From Paraburkholderia hospita (GTDB lineage: Bacteria; Pseudomonadota; Gammaproteobacteria; Burkholderiales; Burkholderiaceae), in assembly GCF_002902965.1 (NCBI RefSeq), contig NZ_CP026106.1, positions 1,984,001 through 2,048,000 on the forward strand: DNA of 64,000 nucleotides, in the 5' to 3' direction. The stretch's first letter is position 1, and every line of letters starts with the position of its first letter. The notes under the pieces were generated by a model. The model did no database searches. It worked only from the letters and a program-made list of their open reading frames with translations, and was not told where the DNA came from. Position numbers and translations under genes: made by a program. Positions 46,663-56,103 of the stretch are shown in pieces.

Positions 46663-47229
46663 ATGAGCGAGACCTCCCCGGCCGCCGCGCCCGTCATCCG
46701 CGACGCCACCGACGCCGACTTCCACTCCATCCAGGCCATCTACGCGCACCACGTTCTGACAGGCGTCGCTTCGTTCGAAGAGACGCCGCCGTCCGTCGAC
46801 GATTTGCGGCAGCGCCGCGCGGCCGTGCTTTCGCATGGCTTGCCGTATATCGTGGCGATTGTCGACGGCAAGCTCGCGGGGTACGCGTATGCGACGCTCT
46901 ATCGTCCGCGAATCGCGTATCGCTTTACGATCGAAGACTCGATCTATATCGACGATGCGTACCGTGGCCGCGGCGTCGGGCGCGCGCTGCTCGCGGAACT
47001 CATCGAGCGATGCGAACAGGGCCCGTGGCGCCAGATGATCGCCGTCATCGCCGATGGCGGACGCGGCGGCTCGCTGTCGCTGCACCGTAACGCCGGGTTC
47101 GAACTGGTCGGCACGTTGAAGGCGGTCGGCTTCAAGCATGGCCGATGGCTCGACTCGACGGTGATGCAGCGCACGCTCGGACAGGGCAGCGAGGCACTGC
47201 CCGCCGACGCCGAAACCGCCAGCGACTGA
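46663..47229 (+). CDS. GNAT acetyltransferase, phosphinothricin-acetyltransferase-like
   Basis: A 188-residue GNAT enzyme starting MSETSPAAAPVIRDATDADF, with the acetyl-CoA loop YRGRGVGRALLAELIERC and later LHRNAGFELVGTLKAVGFKHGRWLD, the signature of the Pat/MddA group. These N-acetylate phosphinothricin, methionine sulfoximine or related amino-acid analogues. ATG at 46663; the frame extends back to 46588 with residues that are not family-like. It is convergent with the DUF1089 gene. Confidence 0.9.
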   Translation: MSETSPAAAPVIRDATDADFHSIQAIYAHHVLTGVASFEETPPSVDDLRQRRAAVLSHGLPYIVAIVDGKLAGYAYATLYRPRIAYRFTIEDSIYIDDAYRGRGVGRALLAELIERCEQGPWRQMIAVIADGGRGGSLSLHRNAGFELVGTLKAVGFKHGRWLDSTVMQRTLGQGSEALPADAETASD

Positions 47230-47335
47230 AGCCGCTGCACGCACTGCACCGAAACGTTTGAAGCAGCGCGCCGCGCGAACCGGCGCGCGTCGCGGCCAGC
47301 ATCGACGCATTCATCGGCGAGCGTGAAGCGTCGCG

Positions 47336-47890
47336 TCAGACTAGCGGCAACGTGCGCGTGAACATCATCGGATAGTCGATGACGAGTCCGTCCTCGTCCA
47401 CTTTTAATTCCGCCGCGAAGCCGGTGTCGATGCCTTCGTAGCGATACTCGCTGTCCGGCTCGATGCACGTGTACGCCTGCTCGACGCGCGAGACCTGCAA
47501 ATCGGGCGTCGAAATGAACACGACGCCAATCGACTCGCGCGCGCCCTTAGCCAGTTGCAGACGGCGGATCGGCAGCGTGTTCGTGAACGGCGTGGCGGCG
47601 ATGTCGATATCGATGCAGCCCGCCAGCGATGTCAGCACAAGCCCATGCCCATCGCGCCAGTTGCCCTCGCCGTCACCGTGCAATTCGAGTTCGGGGCCGC
47701 CCGTCACCTTTAGCCACGCGTGCAGCGTGCGCCATTGCGGATCGCATTTCACGCGGTACATGAGGCCGTACGCGCGGTCATCGCGTTCGCCGACCAGCAC
47801 GCTTTCGGCGTAAAAGCCGTCGACGCGCGCGTCGAATGCGAGATGCTCGACGCCTTCGCCCTCTTCCGGGGTCCAACGCACTTCACGCAT
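47336..47890 (-). CDS. DUF1089 (putative glycolipid-binding) protein
   Basis: A 184-residue beta-rich soluble protein matching the DUF1089 family by its start MREVRWTPEEGEGVEHLAFD and the segment ELELHGDGEGNWRDGHG near the middle. The family is annotated as putative glycolipid-binding on structural grounds; no role is established. Start at 47890. The gene is divergent from the urea transporter and convergent with the acetyltransferase. Confidence 0.75.
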   Translation of the reverse strand: MREVRWTPEEGEGVEHLAFDARVDGFYAESVLVGERDDRAYGLMYRVKCDPQWRTLHAWLKVTGGPELELHGDGEGNWRDGHGLVLTSLAGCIDIDIAATPFTNTLPIRRLQLAKGARESIGVVFISTPDLQVSRVEQAYTCIEPDSEYRYEGIDTGFAAELKVDEDGLVIDYPMMFTRTLPLV

Positions 47891-48138
47891 GAATCTGTCT
47901 CCTGTATGGGATCGCCGGGAATGACGCGCCCATGGATAACATCGTAACGCGCCACGCGAATTGGTGAGTCGCCCGACCGCGTCGCTCAAATAGCCGCTAT
48001 CAACGCGCGCGCATGCCACTTGCGCCTCGCCTGCCCTATGCTCGCGTTTCGTCTGCTTCGAATCGAAAGCGCCGCGTGAGTTCCGCCTCGCGCGGCTTTG
48101 TCACGTCTTCGTCACGTCAGTTGAAACGGTATTACCCC

Positions 48139-49098
48139 ATGTCCGCCGCGCTCCATGAAGAACCATTCGATGCATTGCGCACGCTGTTGCGCAGCTTCGG
48201 CCAGATCGTCCTGCAACGGAACGCGGCGACGGGCGCGTGCGTGCTGGCCGCGTGGCTCGTCAGCGATGCGCGCCTCGCATGCGCCGCGCTGACGGGCGCG
48301 ATCGCGGCGAACGTCGGCGCCGTGTTGCGCGGCTACGATCCCGCCGATACGCGCGACGGACTGCACGGCTTCAACGGCGCGCTCGCGGGACTCGCCGCGT
48401 TCACCTTCATCGCCGACGACGCCACCGCGATGGCCGTTGCGATACTCGCGGCGACGGCGGCTGCATGGCTGCTTGGGCCGTGGACGCGGTTATTGCGCTC
48501 GCGCGGCCTTGGCTTTTATTCGAGTCCTTGCCTGCTTGTGACGTGGGCGTGGCTGCCGCTTGTTTATCCGGCGCCGACGCACGTCGCCGCGAGCGACGCG
48601 GATTCGTGGTTCGATCCCATGCGCGGCTTGCTGACGGGTGTTGCGCAGACATCGTTTGCGTGCAGCGCGCTGGCGGGCGTGTTGATACTTGGCGGCATTG
48701 CACTGTCATCGATGCGCTCCGCGCTGTTTGCGCTCGCAGGCGCGGCGCTCGCGACATCGGCGCACTGGCTGATCGGCGTGGATAGTGCATCGCTCTCGGC
48801 GGGCCTGTTAGGATTCAATGGCGCGCTCACCGCGCTCGCTCTGGCCGATTGCGGCGTACTGGGGGCGCTCGCTGGCGTGGGCATATCCGTCGCGATGCAG
48901 CAGGCCGCCATTGTGTCGGGCCTGCCGGCGATGACGGCGCCGTTCGTCGTCGCGACGTGGACGATGCGCTTGCTGATGCGCGATACTCGCCGCACAAGCG
49001 CTAGCAACCCGAACCGCGCTCCTGATTCCGCGATTGAGATATCTGCGGGCTTAGGGCGTCGAGAGAAAACAACCCGTGCCGTTTCGCCCGAGGGCTGA
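48139..49098 (+). CDS. Urea transporter
   Basis: A 319-residue membrane protein of the UT family. The internal duplication shows as two matching pore signatures, GLHGFNGALAGLAAFTF (about residues 75-91) and GLLGFNGALTALALADC (about 230-246), each line of the family's LxGxNGxL repeat. About ten membrane helices. ATG at 48139; no urease or amidase genes are near, so its regulation is unknown. It is followed after 23 bases by an aldolase-family gene. Confidence 0.88.
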   Translation: MSAALHEEPFDALRTLLRSFGQIVLQRNAATGACVLAAWLVSDARLACAALTGAIAANVGAVLRGYDPADTRDGLHGFNGALAGLAAFTFIADDATAMAVAILAATAAAWLLGPWTRLLRSRGLGFYSSPCLLVTWAWLPLVYPAPTHVAASDADSWFDPMRGLLTGVAQTSFACSALAGVLILGGIALSSMRSALFALAGAALATSAHWLIGVDSASLSAGLLGFNGALTALALADCGVLGALAGVGISVAMQQAAIVSGLPAMTAPFVVATWTMRLLMRDTRRTSASNPNRAPDSAIEISAGLGRREKTTRAVSPEG

Positions 49099-49121
49099 AG
49101 CGGCCAGCAACAGGAGACGTC

Positions 49122-49901
49122 ATGTCGTCGTTCGCTCATACGCCTGCGGGCCGCATTGCGCAGTCGAAGCTCATGTCGGAGGCGGAGCAGCGCACGCGCG
49201 TCGATCTCGCGGCCGCGTACCGGCTTGCGGCGCTCAACGGCTGGGACGATCTCGTCTACACGCATATTTCCGCGAGCGTGCCCGACGAGCCCGGTCATTT
49301 TCTGATCAATCCGTTCGGCCTCTCGTTCGATGAAGTGTGCGCGTCGAATCTGGTGAAGATCGATATCGCGGGCAACATCGTCGGTGCGAGCGAGCACCCG
49401 GTGAACGCGACGGGCTTTGCGTTGCACGCGGCTGTTCACGCGGCGCGCGCCGACGCGTTTTGCGTGATGCATCTGCACAATACGGCGGGCATTGCCGTGT
49501 CGCTGCAAAAGGATGGGCTCTTGCCGGGCTCGCAGCATGCGCTGCGTTTTCATGGCTATCTTGCGTATCACGATTACGAGGGCCTTGCGTTCACGCCGGC
49601 GGAGGGCGAGCGCCTCGTTGCGGATCTCGCCGACAAGCCGGCGATGCTATTGCGTAATCACGGTACGCTGACGACGGGCCGCACGGTTGCGGAAGCGTAT
49701 GTGCTGATGGCGACGCTGATCAAGGCTTGCGAGATTCAATTGCTTGCGCAGACGGGCGGTGTTGCGCTGGTGTTGCCATCGGAGGCCGTGGCTGAGCGCA
49801 CGGCTGAACAGCTTTACGATGGGGGCGCTGTTGAAGGTGCCATTGAATGGCCGGCGTTGTTGCGCAAGCTTGATCGCATCGATGCTTCGTATAAGGGTTG
49901 A
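49122..49901 (+). CDS. Class II aldolase/adducin-family protein
   Basis: A 259-residue protein with the class II aldolase zinc-binding arrangement: NGWDDLVYTHISASVPDE near residue 40, MHLHNTAGIAVS with two histidines (about 120-131) and LLRNHGTLTTGRTVAEAY with the third. In bacteria such proteins cleave sugar phosphates or belong to the adducin-like group without known reaction. AGGAGA precedes the ATG. It may form a unit with the tautomerase gene 24 bases downstream. Third-position G+T enrichment begins in its second half. Confidence 0.87.
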   Translation: MSSFAHTPAGRIAQSKLMSEAEQRTRVDLAAAYRLAALNGWDDLVYTHISASVPDEPGHFLINPFGLSFDEVCASNLVKIDIAGNIVGASEHPVNATGFALHAAVHAARADAFCVMHLHNTAGIAVSLQKDGLLPGSQHALRFHGYLAYHDYEGLAFTPAEGERLVADLADKPAMLLRNHGTLTTGRTVAEAYVLMATLIKACEIQLLAQTGGVALVLPSEAVAERTAEQLYDGGAVEGAIEWPALLRKLDRIDASYKG

Positions 49902-49925
49902 ATTTTTTTCTAAGGGATACGAGAC

Positions 49926-50114
49926 ATGCCTACTTTTCATATCGAGCTTTTTGAAGGTCGTACCGTTGAGCAGAAGCGCCAGTTCGTTGAGGCCATCACG
50001 AAGGCGACGTGCGAGTCGCTGAATGTCGAGCCGAATTCTGTTGATATTGTGCTTATTGATGTCAAGCGGGAGAACTGGGCTACGGGTGGGAAGCTTTGGT
50101 CTGATGTTGGGTAA
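49926..50114 (+). CDS. 4-oxalocrotonate tautomerase-family protein
   Basis: A 62-residue tautomerase subunit starting MPTFHIELFEGRTVEQKRQF, so that removal of Met exposes the catalytic Pro1. The length matches single-domain 4-OT enzymes, which act as hexamers. The usual Arg/Phe active-site partners are not all evident, so substrate is uncertain. The gene ends exactly where palindromic element copy C begins and its coding strand is strongly G+T-rich. Confidence 0.88.
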   Translation: MPTFHIELFEGRTVEQKRQFVEAITKATCESLNVEPNSVDIVLIDVKRENWATGGKLWSDVG

Positions 50115-51062
50115 GGGGTTTTTGTTGTCTGCGACGCTGGGGGGTCCGGTTTGCATTGCGCTGGCATCCGCGGTGTGACTTACCTGGGCACGCGTTTTCC
50201 GGGGTGTGCCTGCTTTTTAGCTGGCATCCGCGTTATGGTGTTTGCCGTTCAAGCGTCGCCCCTGTGCGGGGCGGCACCTACTTTTCTTTGCCGCCGCAAA
50301 GAAAAGTAGGCAAAAGAAAGCGGCTAACACCGCCAATCCTTGTGTTTGCCTGAGGGCCCCCAAAGGGTCTTACGCTTCACACGGCAACGCACCTGCTCGC
50401 GTTCGTTGCCAACGGTCTTGCGGTGCGCATCACCCGCTTCATGCGCCCGCGTTGCAGCGTGCCGTGCCAGATATTCCTCTGCCGCCCAGGTGGCAAACTG
50501 TGTGTAGGCCGTAGCACCTCACACGCCTCACTCCGGACCGATAGCGCACGCGTTCCACCATGTACGAGCGCCAGGCTATACGACACGACAACCTACACAC
50601 AGTTTGCCACCTGGGCGGCGCAAACCATTCGCTGCCGCTAGCTCTTGTTCGGGTGTTTGAAGTGGGTGAGACGATCATTCGAAGCGTTGGCAACGAACGC
50701 GAACAGAAATGCTGCCGTGTGAAGCGTAAGACCCTTTGGGGGCCCTCAGGCAGGAAGAAAGATTGGCGGTGTTAGCCGCTTTCTTTTGCCTACTTTTCTT
50801 TGCGGCGGCAAAGAAAAGTAGGTGCCGCCCCGCACAGGGGCGACGCGTGAACGGCAAACATCGTAGCGCGGATGCCAGCGAAAACACGAGCAAACCAACC
50901 AGCCGCCGTCGCAGACAAAGTAGCTGCCGCGCCGCACAGGTGCAACGCATGAACAGCAATCACCGTGACGCGGATGTCACCACAGAGGCATAAAAGCCAA
51001 ACGCATCGCGGAGGCCCGCGCAAAACAAATCGGACCACCCAGCGTCGCAGACAAAAACAAAA
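50115..51062. repeat. Composite palindromic element, copy C
   Basis: Starts at the tautomerase stop codon with GTTTTTGTTGTCTGC-GACGCTGG and ends at about 51062 with the mirror CCAGCGTCGCAGACAAAAAC (51042-51061). It contains GGCATCCGCG words (50163, 50223; mirror 50868), inverted arms at 50221-50508 and 50592-50880, the 15-base-stem hairpin in each arm and the inner 28-base block (50481-50508; mirror 50592-50619). The right outer part is longer than in copy B, with extra degenerate repeat units around 50930-51060. The 83-base spacer carries the IS target word seen in copy A. The remaining 310 bases to the cioA start show no gene and should contain its promoter. Confidence 0.85.
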
Positions 51063-51371
51063 CCCACTGCGACATCTCATCGCACAACCGCGTCGCGCGA
51101 CATCGACAAACAGCGTGCTGCGACGCGGTCGATTGCCGCACTTCCCTCGCTAGCGCATGCGACCGCCGCGCAAACCAGCAAATCCAAATCCCGATCCAGA
51201 TCAACCATTTACAGCAAAAAATCACGCCCACAGAACCGCCGATCTGCGCCAAATCGCCACACAAAGCGCCGCAGCAAAACAACCCACATTCCCCTACGCT
51301 TGCGGTCATCTGCACGAAACGCAGTGCGCGCCAACACCAGTCGACGCGCGTTGTCACCCGGATTCGGACAC

Positions 51372-52778
51372 ATGACCACCGCAATCTCCGCCTTCGACCT
51401 GGCCCGCATGCAGTTCGCGTTCACGGTCTCGTTTCACATCATCTTTCCTGCGCTCAGCATCGGGCTCGCCAGCTTCATCGCCGTCCTCGAATGGCGCTGG
51501 CTCAAAACCGGTAAGGCCTACTACAAAGATCTTTGTCTGTTCTGGTCGAAGATCTTCGCCGTGGCCTTCGGCATGGGCGTCGTCTCCGGCGTCGTCATGA
51601 GCTACGAGTTCGGTACGAACTGGTCGGGCTTCTCGTCGTTCGCCGGCCCCGTCACTGGCCCGCTGCTGATGTACGAGGTGATGACCGCGTTCTTCCTCGA
51701 AGCAGGCTTTCTCGGCATCATGCTGTTCGGCTGGCAACGCGTCAGCCCGCGCGCGCACTTCGGCGCGACGCTGATGGTCGCGATCGGCACGTTGATCTCG
51801 ACGTTCTGGATTCTCGCGTCCAATAGCTGGATGCAGACGCCGCAAGGCTTCGATATCGTCGATAACCACGTCGTCCCCGTCGACTGGTTCAAGATCATCT
51901 TCAATCCGTCGTTCCCCTACCGCCTCGCGCACATGGCGATCGCCGCCTTCATCGTCACGGCGCTCGTCGTCGCGGCCGTCGGTGCATGGCATCTGCTCAA
52001 GGGACGGCGCGACAACGCAGTCAAAAAGATGTTCTCGATGGCGCTGTGGATGCTGCTGGTCCTCGCGCCCGTTCAGGCCTTCGTCGGCGACGCGCATGGC
52101 CTGAACACGCGCGAACACCAGCCCGCGAAGATCGCGGCGATCGAAGGTCTGTGGGACACGGAGAAAGGCGGCACTGCGCTGAACCTGTTCGGCATCCCCG
52201 ACATGCAGGCGGAAACCACGAAGTACGCCGTGTCGATTCCCCACCTCGGCAGCCTGATCCTCACGCATAGCTGGGACGGCGAAATCCGCGGGTTGAAGAG
52301 TTTCCCAAAAGAAGACCGCCCGAATTCGACCGTCGTGTTCTGGAGCTTCCGCGTGATGGCGGGCCTCGGCGTCGCGATGATCGCCTTCGCACTCGCCGCA
52401 TGGGCGCTGCGCCGGCGCGGCAAGCTGTACGACGCGAAGTGGTTCCACCGCATCGCGATCGCGATGGGACCGACGGGCTTTCTGTCGCTGCTCGCCGGCT
52501 GGGTGACGACGGAAGTCGGGCGTCAGCCGTGGGTCGTGTACGGCGTCAAGCGCACCATCGAAGCCGTGTCGCCGCTCTCCGCGCAACAGGTCGGCATTTC
52601 GTTGATGGCGTTCGTCGTCATCTACTTTCTCGTGTTCGGCACGGGCATCTACTACATGTTCAAGCTGATGCGCTCCGGCCCAGCGTTGCCCGGCCACACA
52701 CCGGATGGCATCCCCGACGCGCCCAGGCGCGGCGCGCGCCGCCCGCTATCCACCGTCGACCAGATGATCGACGCCTGA
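51372..52778 (+). CDS. cioA: Cyanide-insensitive bd-type ubiquinol oxidase subunit I
   Basis: A 468-residue CydA-family protein with nine or so helices. Haem ligand His22 is in SFHIIFPALS, and the quinol/haem region GWVTTEVGRQPWVVYGV is conserved. The periplasmic Q loop between helices six and seven is short, as in the CIO branch rather than E. coli CydA. It oxidises ubiquinol and reduces oxygen without pumping. The ATG at 51372 follows palindrome C by 310 bases. First gene of a three-gene operon. Confidence 0.95.
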   Translation: MTTAISAFDLARMQFAFTVSFHIIFPALSIGLASFIAVLEWRWLKTGKAYYKDLCLFWSKIFAVAFGMGVVSGVVMSYEFGTNWSGFSSFAGPVTGPLLMYEVMTAFFLEAGFLGIMLFGWQRVSPRAHFGATLMVAIGTLISTFWILASNSWMQTPQGFDIVDNHVVPVDWFKIIFNPSFPYRLAHMAIAAFIVTALVVAAVGAWHLLKGRRDNAVKKMFSMALWMLLVLAPVQAFVGDAHGLNTREHQPAKIAAIEGLWDTEKGGTALNLFGIPDMQAETTKYAVSIPHLGSLILTHSWDGEIRGLKSFPKEDRPNSTVVFWSFRVMAGLGVAMIAFALAAWALRRRGKLYDAKWFHRIAIAMGPTGFLSLLAGWVTTEVGRQPWVVYGVKRTIEAVSPLSAQQVGISLMAFVVIYFLVFGTGIYYMFKLMRSGPALPGHTPDGIPDAPRRGARRPLSTVDQMIDA

Positions 52779-52812
52779 TCCAACCTTCCAATCTTCGATA
52801 GCCGAGAGAAAA

Positions 52813-53814
52813 ATGGATGTAACCATAGTCTGGGCCGCGATCATCGCACTGGGCCTATTCATATACGTCGTGCTGGACGGTTTCGATTTGGGCATCGGCA
52901 TCGTGTTTCCGTTCTTCCCCGACGAAAAAGAACGCGACCTGATGATGAACACCGTCGCACCCGTCTGGGACGGCAACGAGACATGGCTCGTGCTCGGCGG
53001 CGCAGGCCTGTTCGCGGCGTTTCCCATCGTCTATTCGACAGTGCTTTCCGCGCTCTATCTGCCCCTCGTCTTCATGCTCGTGTGCCTGATTTTCCGCGGC
53101 GTGTCGTTCGAAATTCGCGCCAAGGCGAATCGCACGAAGCATCTTTGGGATCTGGCGTTCATCGGCGGCTCGACGGGCGCGGCATTCTTCCAGGGCATCG
53201 CGCTCGGCGCGTTTTTGCAAGGCATCCCGGTTGTCGGCGGCAGCTTCGCAGGCGATGCATTCGGCTGGCTCACGCCGTTCTCGCTGCTGACGGGTCTCGG
53301 CCTCGTCGTCACGTACGCGCTGCTCGGCTGCTGCTGGCTCGTCGCGAAGACAGAAGGCGATCTGCAACGACGTCTGCATCGCGTCGTGTGGCCGCTGACG
53401 ATCGTGCTGCTCGGCTTCATCGTCGTCGTCAGCCTGTGGACGCCGCTGCAAGAACCCGAGATCGCGCAACGCTGGTTCGACGCCGGCATCTTCTGGCGCC
53501 TGCTGCCGGTGCCGTTCCTCGTCGCAATCTGCACGTTCTTCATGCGCCGCGCGGTGCGCGACCGGCATCACAACACGCCGTTCATGATGGCACTCGGTCT
53601 CGTGCTGCTCGGCTATGTCGGGTTGCTCGTGAGCCTGTGGCCGTACGCGATTCCGTCGAGCCTCACGCTCTGGGAAGCGGCCGCTCCGCGTTCGAGCCAG
53701 ATGTTCACGCTGGTCGGCGCAGCCATCATCATCCCCATCATCATCGGCTATACGACGATGGGCTACTGGGTTTTCCGCGGCAAGGTGCGCCATGGCGACG
53801 TCCATTACCACTAA
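52813..53814 (+). CDS. cioB: Cyanide-insensitive bd-type ubiquinol oxidase subunit II
   Basis: A 333-residue CydB-family membrane protein: VVLDGFDLGIGIVFPFF in the first helix, GNETWLVLGGAGLFAAFP and GITGLGLVVTYALLG-like later helices. Starts 34 bases after cioA with an ATG at 52813. It completes the oxidase in the inner membrane. Its last 23 bases overlap the start of the DUF2474 gene. Confidence 0.95.
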   Translation: MDVTIVWAAIIALGLFIYVVLDGFDLGIGIVFPFFPDEKERDLMMNTVAPVWDGNETWLVLGGAGLFAAFPIVYSTVLSALYLPLVFMLVCLIFRGVSFEIRAKANRTKHLWDLAFIGGSTGAAFFQGIALGAFLQGIPVVGGSFAGDAFGWLTPFSLLTGLGLVVTYALLGCCWLVAKTEGDLQRRLHRVVWPLTIVLLGFIVVVSLWTPLQEPEIAQRWFDAGIFWRLLPVPFLVAICTFFMRRAVRDRHHNTPFMMALGLVLLGYVGLLVSLWPYAIPSSLTLWEAAAPRSSQMFTLVGAAIIIPIIIGYTTMGYWVFRGKVRHGDVHYH

Positions 53815-53959
53815 GCCCGCCCGCACCAGATCGCGCCGGGTGCGGCTGCCCGGCTGGCTCTGGTTCGTCGCACTGTGGTGCGGCGGCGTGGGCGGCGCGA
53901 TGATCGTGGGCTATGCGTTCAAGGCGCTGATGAACGCGACGCTGTTCGCGATTACCTGA
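53792..53959 (+). CDS. DUF2474 small membrane protein of the cio operon
   Basis: A 55-residue protein beginning MATSITTKPARTRSRRVRLP, then one membrane helix with PGWLWFVALWCGGVGGAMIV, ending AFKALMNATLFAIT. The basic N-terminus should be cytoplasmic. Its ATG lies within the cioB coding end in another frame, and it reaches a TGA at 53957-53959. DUF2474 proteins follow cydB/cioB in many proteobacteria and are likely accessory subunits like CydX. Too short for the usual length cut-offs, so easily missed. Confidence 0.82.
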   Translation: MATSITTKPARTRSRRVRLPGWLWFVALWCGGVGGAMIVGYAFKALMNATLFAIT

Positions 53960-54608
53960 TCGGCTGACGACAGCCAAACACGCTTGCGCGCATCCGCCGC
54001 GCATAACCTGCCGGGCGGCCCGTCGAGGCCGCCCGCTTGCCTTCAAAATCCTTCCGCGAAGCTCGTCTACGTAGCAGGCCGCGAGAGCACCATCCTCCTG
54101 GCCTCCGATGCAGTGCCGTACAAACCAGGGAAAACCACACGCGCCCAAACCGCGATGACCGCGCCGGACTTTCCGGCGAGGCCGCAGCGGCTGCGCGAGC
54201 GAGACCAGAGCAACTGATAAAACCACGCCGGCGCCGTTGCATTCCAGACGACCGACGCGAACAATGAAGCGCGGCAGCGCGCTGGCCGCAAGGCCGGCGC
54301 AGCCGGGCGACAAGCATGACCCATCCGGCGATCCGGCATATGATCGCGGCTTGGGAAGCAAAACAAGCTGTTGCTGCATGGACGGCCCACCGCTGGTCGG
54401 GCCGCAGGGAATGCAGCGGGTTGCGATGCGCAGCGGGCGTTCACGCCCGGGTGCGTCGCGGCCTTGCGGACGGAGCGCGCGCAACGGGGAGCGCGCGCTC
54501 CGCCCTCGTCCCGACCGACAACATGGCACAACACCGGCAGGGCCGAGCGCCTGCATGGGACGAGAGGAACGCGCTAAAGCGCCAACTCTGGTCCACAGCG
54601 GAGACATC
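53960..54608. other. Long intergenic stretch with one strong hairpin
   Basis: About 650 bases with no supported gene; frames through it on both strands are rich in Arg, Ala and Pro with no family features. GGGCGGCC (54013-54020) and GGCCGCCC (54027-54034) form a perfect 8-base stem after the DUF2474 gene, with no T-run, a possible terminator for the cio operon. The right part should carry the promoter of the response regulator at 54609. Confidence 0.45.
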
Positions 54609-55364
54609 ATGAAGTTTCTTGTAGCCGACGATCATGAACTGATCCGCCAGGGCGTCAAGGGTCTGCTACGCGGACTCGATCCCGACGCCGTATTCGACGA
54701 AGCCGACACCTGGGAAACGCTGGCCGCCGCCGCAAGGCCCGACGCCAACCACGATCTCGCCATCGTCGATCTTCACATGCCAGGCATGACAGGTGCCTCT
54801 TCATTGCACGCCCTGCTGAAAGCCAATCCGGCGCTGCCCGTGGTCGTGCTGTCGGCGGAGGAATCGCCGGATGAGATGCGCGCCGTGCTCGCGGCGGGCG
54901 CGCTCGGTTTCGTGCCGAAGCGCCAGCCGGCCAGCGTGATGCTCAAGGCAATCGAGCTGGTGCTGTCGGGCGGCGCGTATGTGCCGATGGAAGCGCTCAG
55001 CCTGCTCGGCTCACGCAGCGCGGATACAGCGACTGCGACCGCCACGGCGGAAGCCGCTACGGCGAGCGCAACAGCCATCGCCGGGCAGACGACGGCCGCG
55101 CCGCCAGAAGCGGCACCCGTTCGCATCGAGGCGTTGCAGCCGCATCAGCAGCATCTGCTGGAGAACCTGTCGCCGCGTCAGCAGGAAATCATGCGGCTCG
55201 TGCATCGCGGCTGGACCAACAAGATGATCGCGCGCGATCTCGGCGTCGCCGAAGGCACGATCAAGGTCCATCTTTCGGTGATCTTCCGCGCGCTCGGCGT
55301 GCACAACCGCGCGACCGCCATTGCCGTGATCAACGGCTGGCTCGAAGCGGGAAAGACGCTTTGA
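54609..55364 (+). CDS. NarL/LuxR-family response regulator
   Basis: A 251-residue regulator: receiver (FLVADDHELIRQGVKGLLRG, acceptor Asp in LAIVDLHMPGMTG, Lys in GFVPKRQ), an unusual Ala/Thr-rich linker (about 140-175), and a LuxR helix-turn-helix (LSPRQQEIMRLVHRGWTNKM, then TIKVHLSVIFRALGVHNRAT). The start at 54609 matches the family; the frame extends to 54237 without meaning. It is convergent with a hybrid kinase about 740 bases further on, a possible phosphodonor. Confidence 0.92.
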   Translation: MKFLVADDHELIRQGVKGLLRGLDPDAVFDEADTWETLAAAARPDANHDLAIVDLHMPGMTGASSLHALLKANPALPVVVLSAEESPDEMRAVLAAGALGFVPKRQPASVMLKAIELVLSGGAYVPMEALSLLGSRSADTATATATAEAATASATAIAGQTTAAPPEAAPVRIEALQPHQQHLLENLSPRQQEIMRLVHRGWTNKMIARDLGVAEGTIKVHLSVIFRALGVHNRATAIAVINGWLEAGKTL

Positions 55365-55371
55365 TTGCGAA

Positions 55372-55401
55372 TAAAAAAGAAGGCGACAGAACGTCGCCTT
55401 C
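55372..55401 (-). terminator. Rho-independent terminator of the small membrane-protein gene
   Basis: On the minus strand, GAAGGCGAC, a 5-base loop and GTCGCCTTC are followed by a T-run. It lies between convergent genes, 40 bases past the minus-strand gene at 55443, and may also halt the response-regulator transcript. Confidence 0.8.
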
Positions 55402-55442
55402 GGCAGGACCCGGCCTTTGCAGCCGCACTTGATACATGCCCG

Positions 55443-55760
55443 TCAGAGCATTTCCGTCGCCAGCGTGACGCCTAGCGCAACGCCGCCGACCACGCCGATC
55501 GCCCGGCCGAGCAGCATCGCGTTGAGGTCCTCGTCGAGCAGGAACTCGCTGCGGCGCTCGCGCATGACCGTGCGATGCAGCAGCGGCATGGGAAACAGCA
55601 ACGCGCACGACAGCGCGACAGGCGCGCCCAGGCGCATTGCCATGTTCGCGTGGTGCTCGGCGGGAATGCCGAGATACAACATGCCGACCACGAAAACGGT
55701 CGTCAGCAGCGTGCCCGCCAGCACGCCTGCGACGAGCTTGTCGGATGGATGTCCGTTCAC
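55443..55760 (-). CDS. Small hypothetical membrane protein
   Basis: A 105-residue protein with three hydrophobic segments (about 10-30, 45-60, 85-103): LVAGVLAGTLLTTVFVVGML, GAPVALSCALLFPMPLL and AIGVVGGVALGVTLATEML. The middle loop MRERRSEFLLDEDLNAMLLG is charged. The start is a GTG with GAGGTG upstream. No function is recognised. It is between the response regulator and the hybrid kinase, on the kinase strand, with a 343-base gap to the kinase stop. Confidence 0.6.
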   Translation of the reverse strand: MNGHPSDKLVAGVLAGTLLTTVFVVGMLYLGIPAEHHANMAMRLGAPVALSCALLFPMPLLHRTVMRERRSEFLLDEDLNAMLLGRAIGVVGGVALGVTLATEML

Positions 55761-56103
55761 TTCTACACCTCATTGAATCGAAAGCCGCGCCGGGCCGATG
55801 GGCCGGACGCGAGGGTTGCCGGAAAAAGTTCGCGGCGGCTTTGGGGGCCGCTGTTATCGCGAAACGGCTTATTTCAGCAGCCAGGCATGGCTCCGGTCGA
55901 TCAGACACTTCTCAAAAAGGCTGATGAGCAGGCAGGGACGAGGTGGCGCAGGCGGCGAACGGAAGCGCAACGGCGCTATGCGGCGCCGCTGCTATTAGGA
56001 AATAAATCGTCGATGGTCGCGATGTGGCTCGCGTCATGACGCGAGCCTTTGACGTTAACGGGAAGCCAGACAGAAAAGCCTGGCGTGTCGCCGCCGGAGA
56101 GAG
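55761..56103. other. Intergenic stretch with a perfect palindrome
   Basis: About 340 bases without a supported gene. GGCTCGCGTCATGACGCGAGCC (22 bases, in two 11-base halves) at 56026-56047 is a perfect palindrome some 57 bases after the kinase stop, likely a terminator hairpin or a dimer-binding site. Confidence 0.45.
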
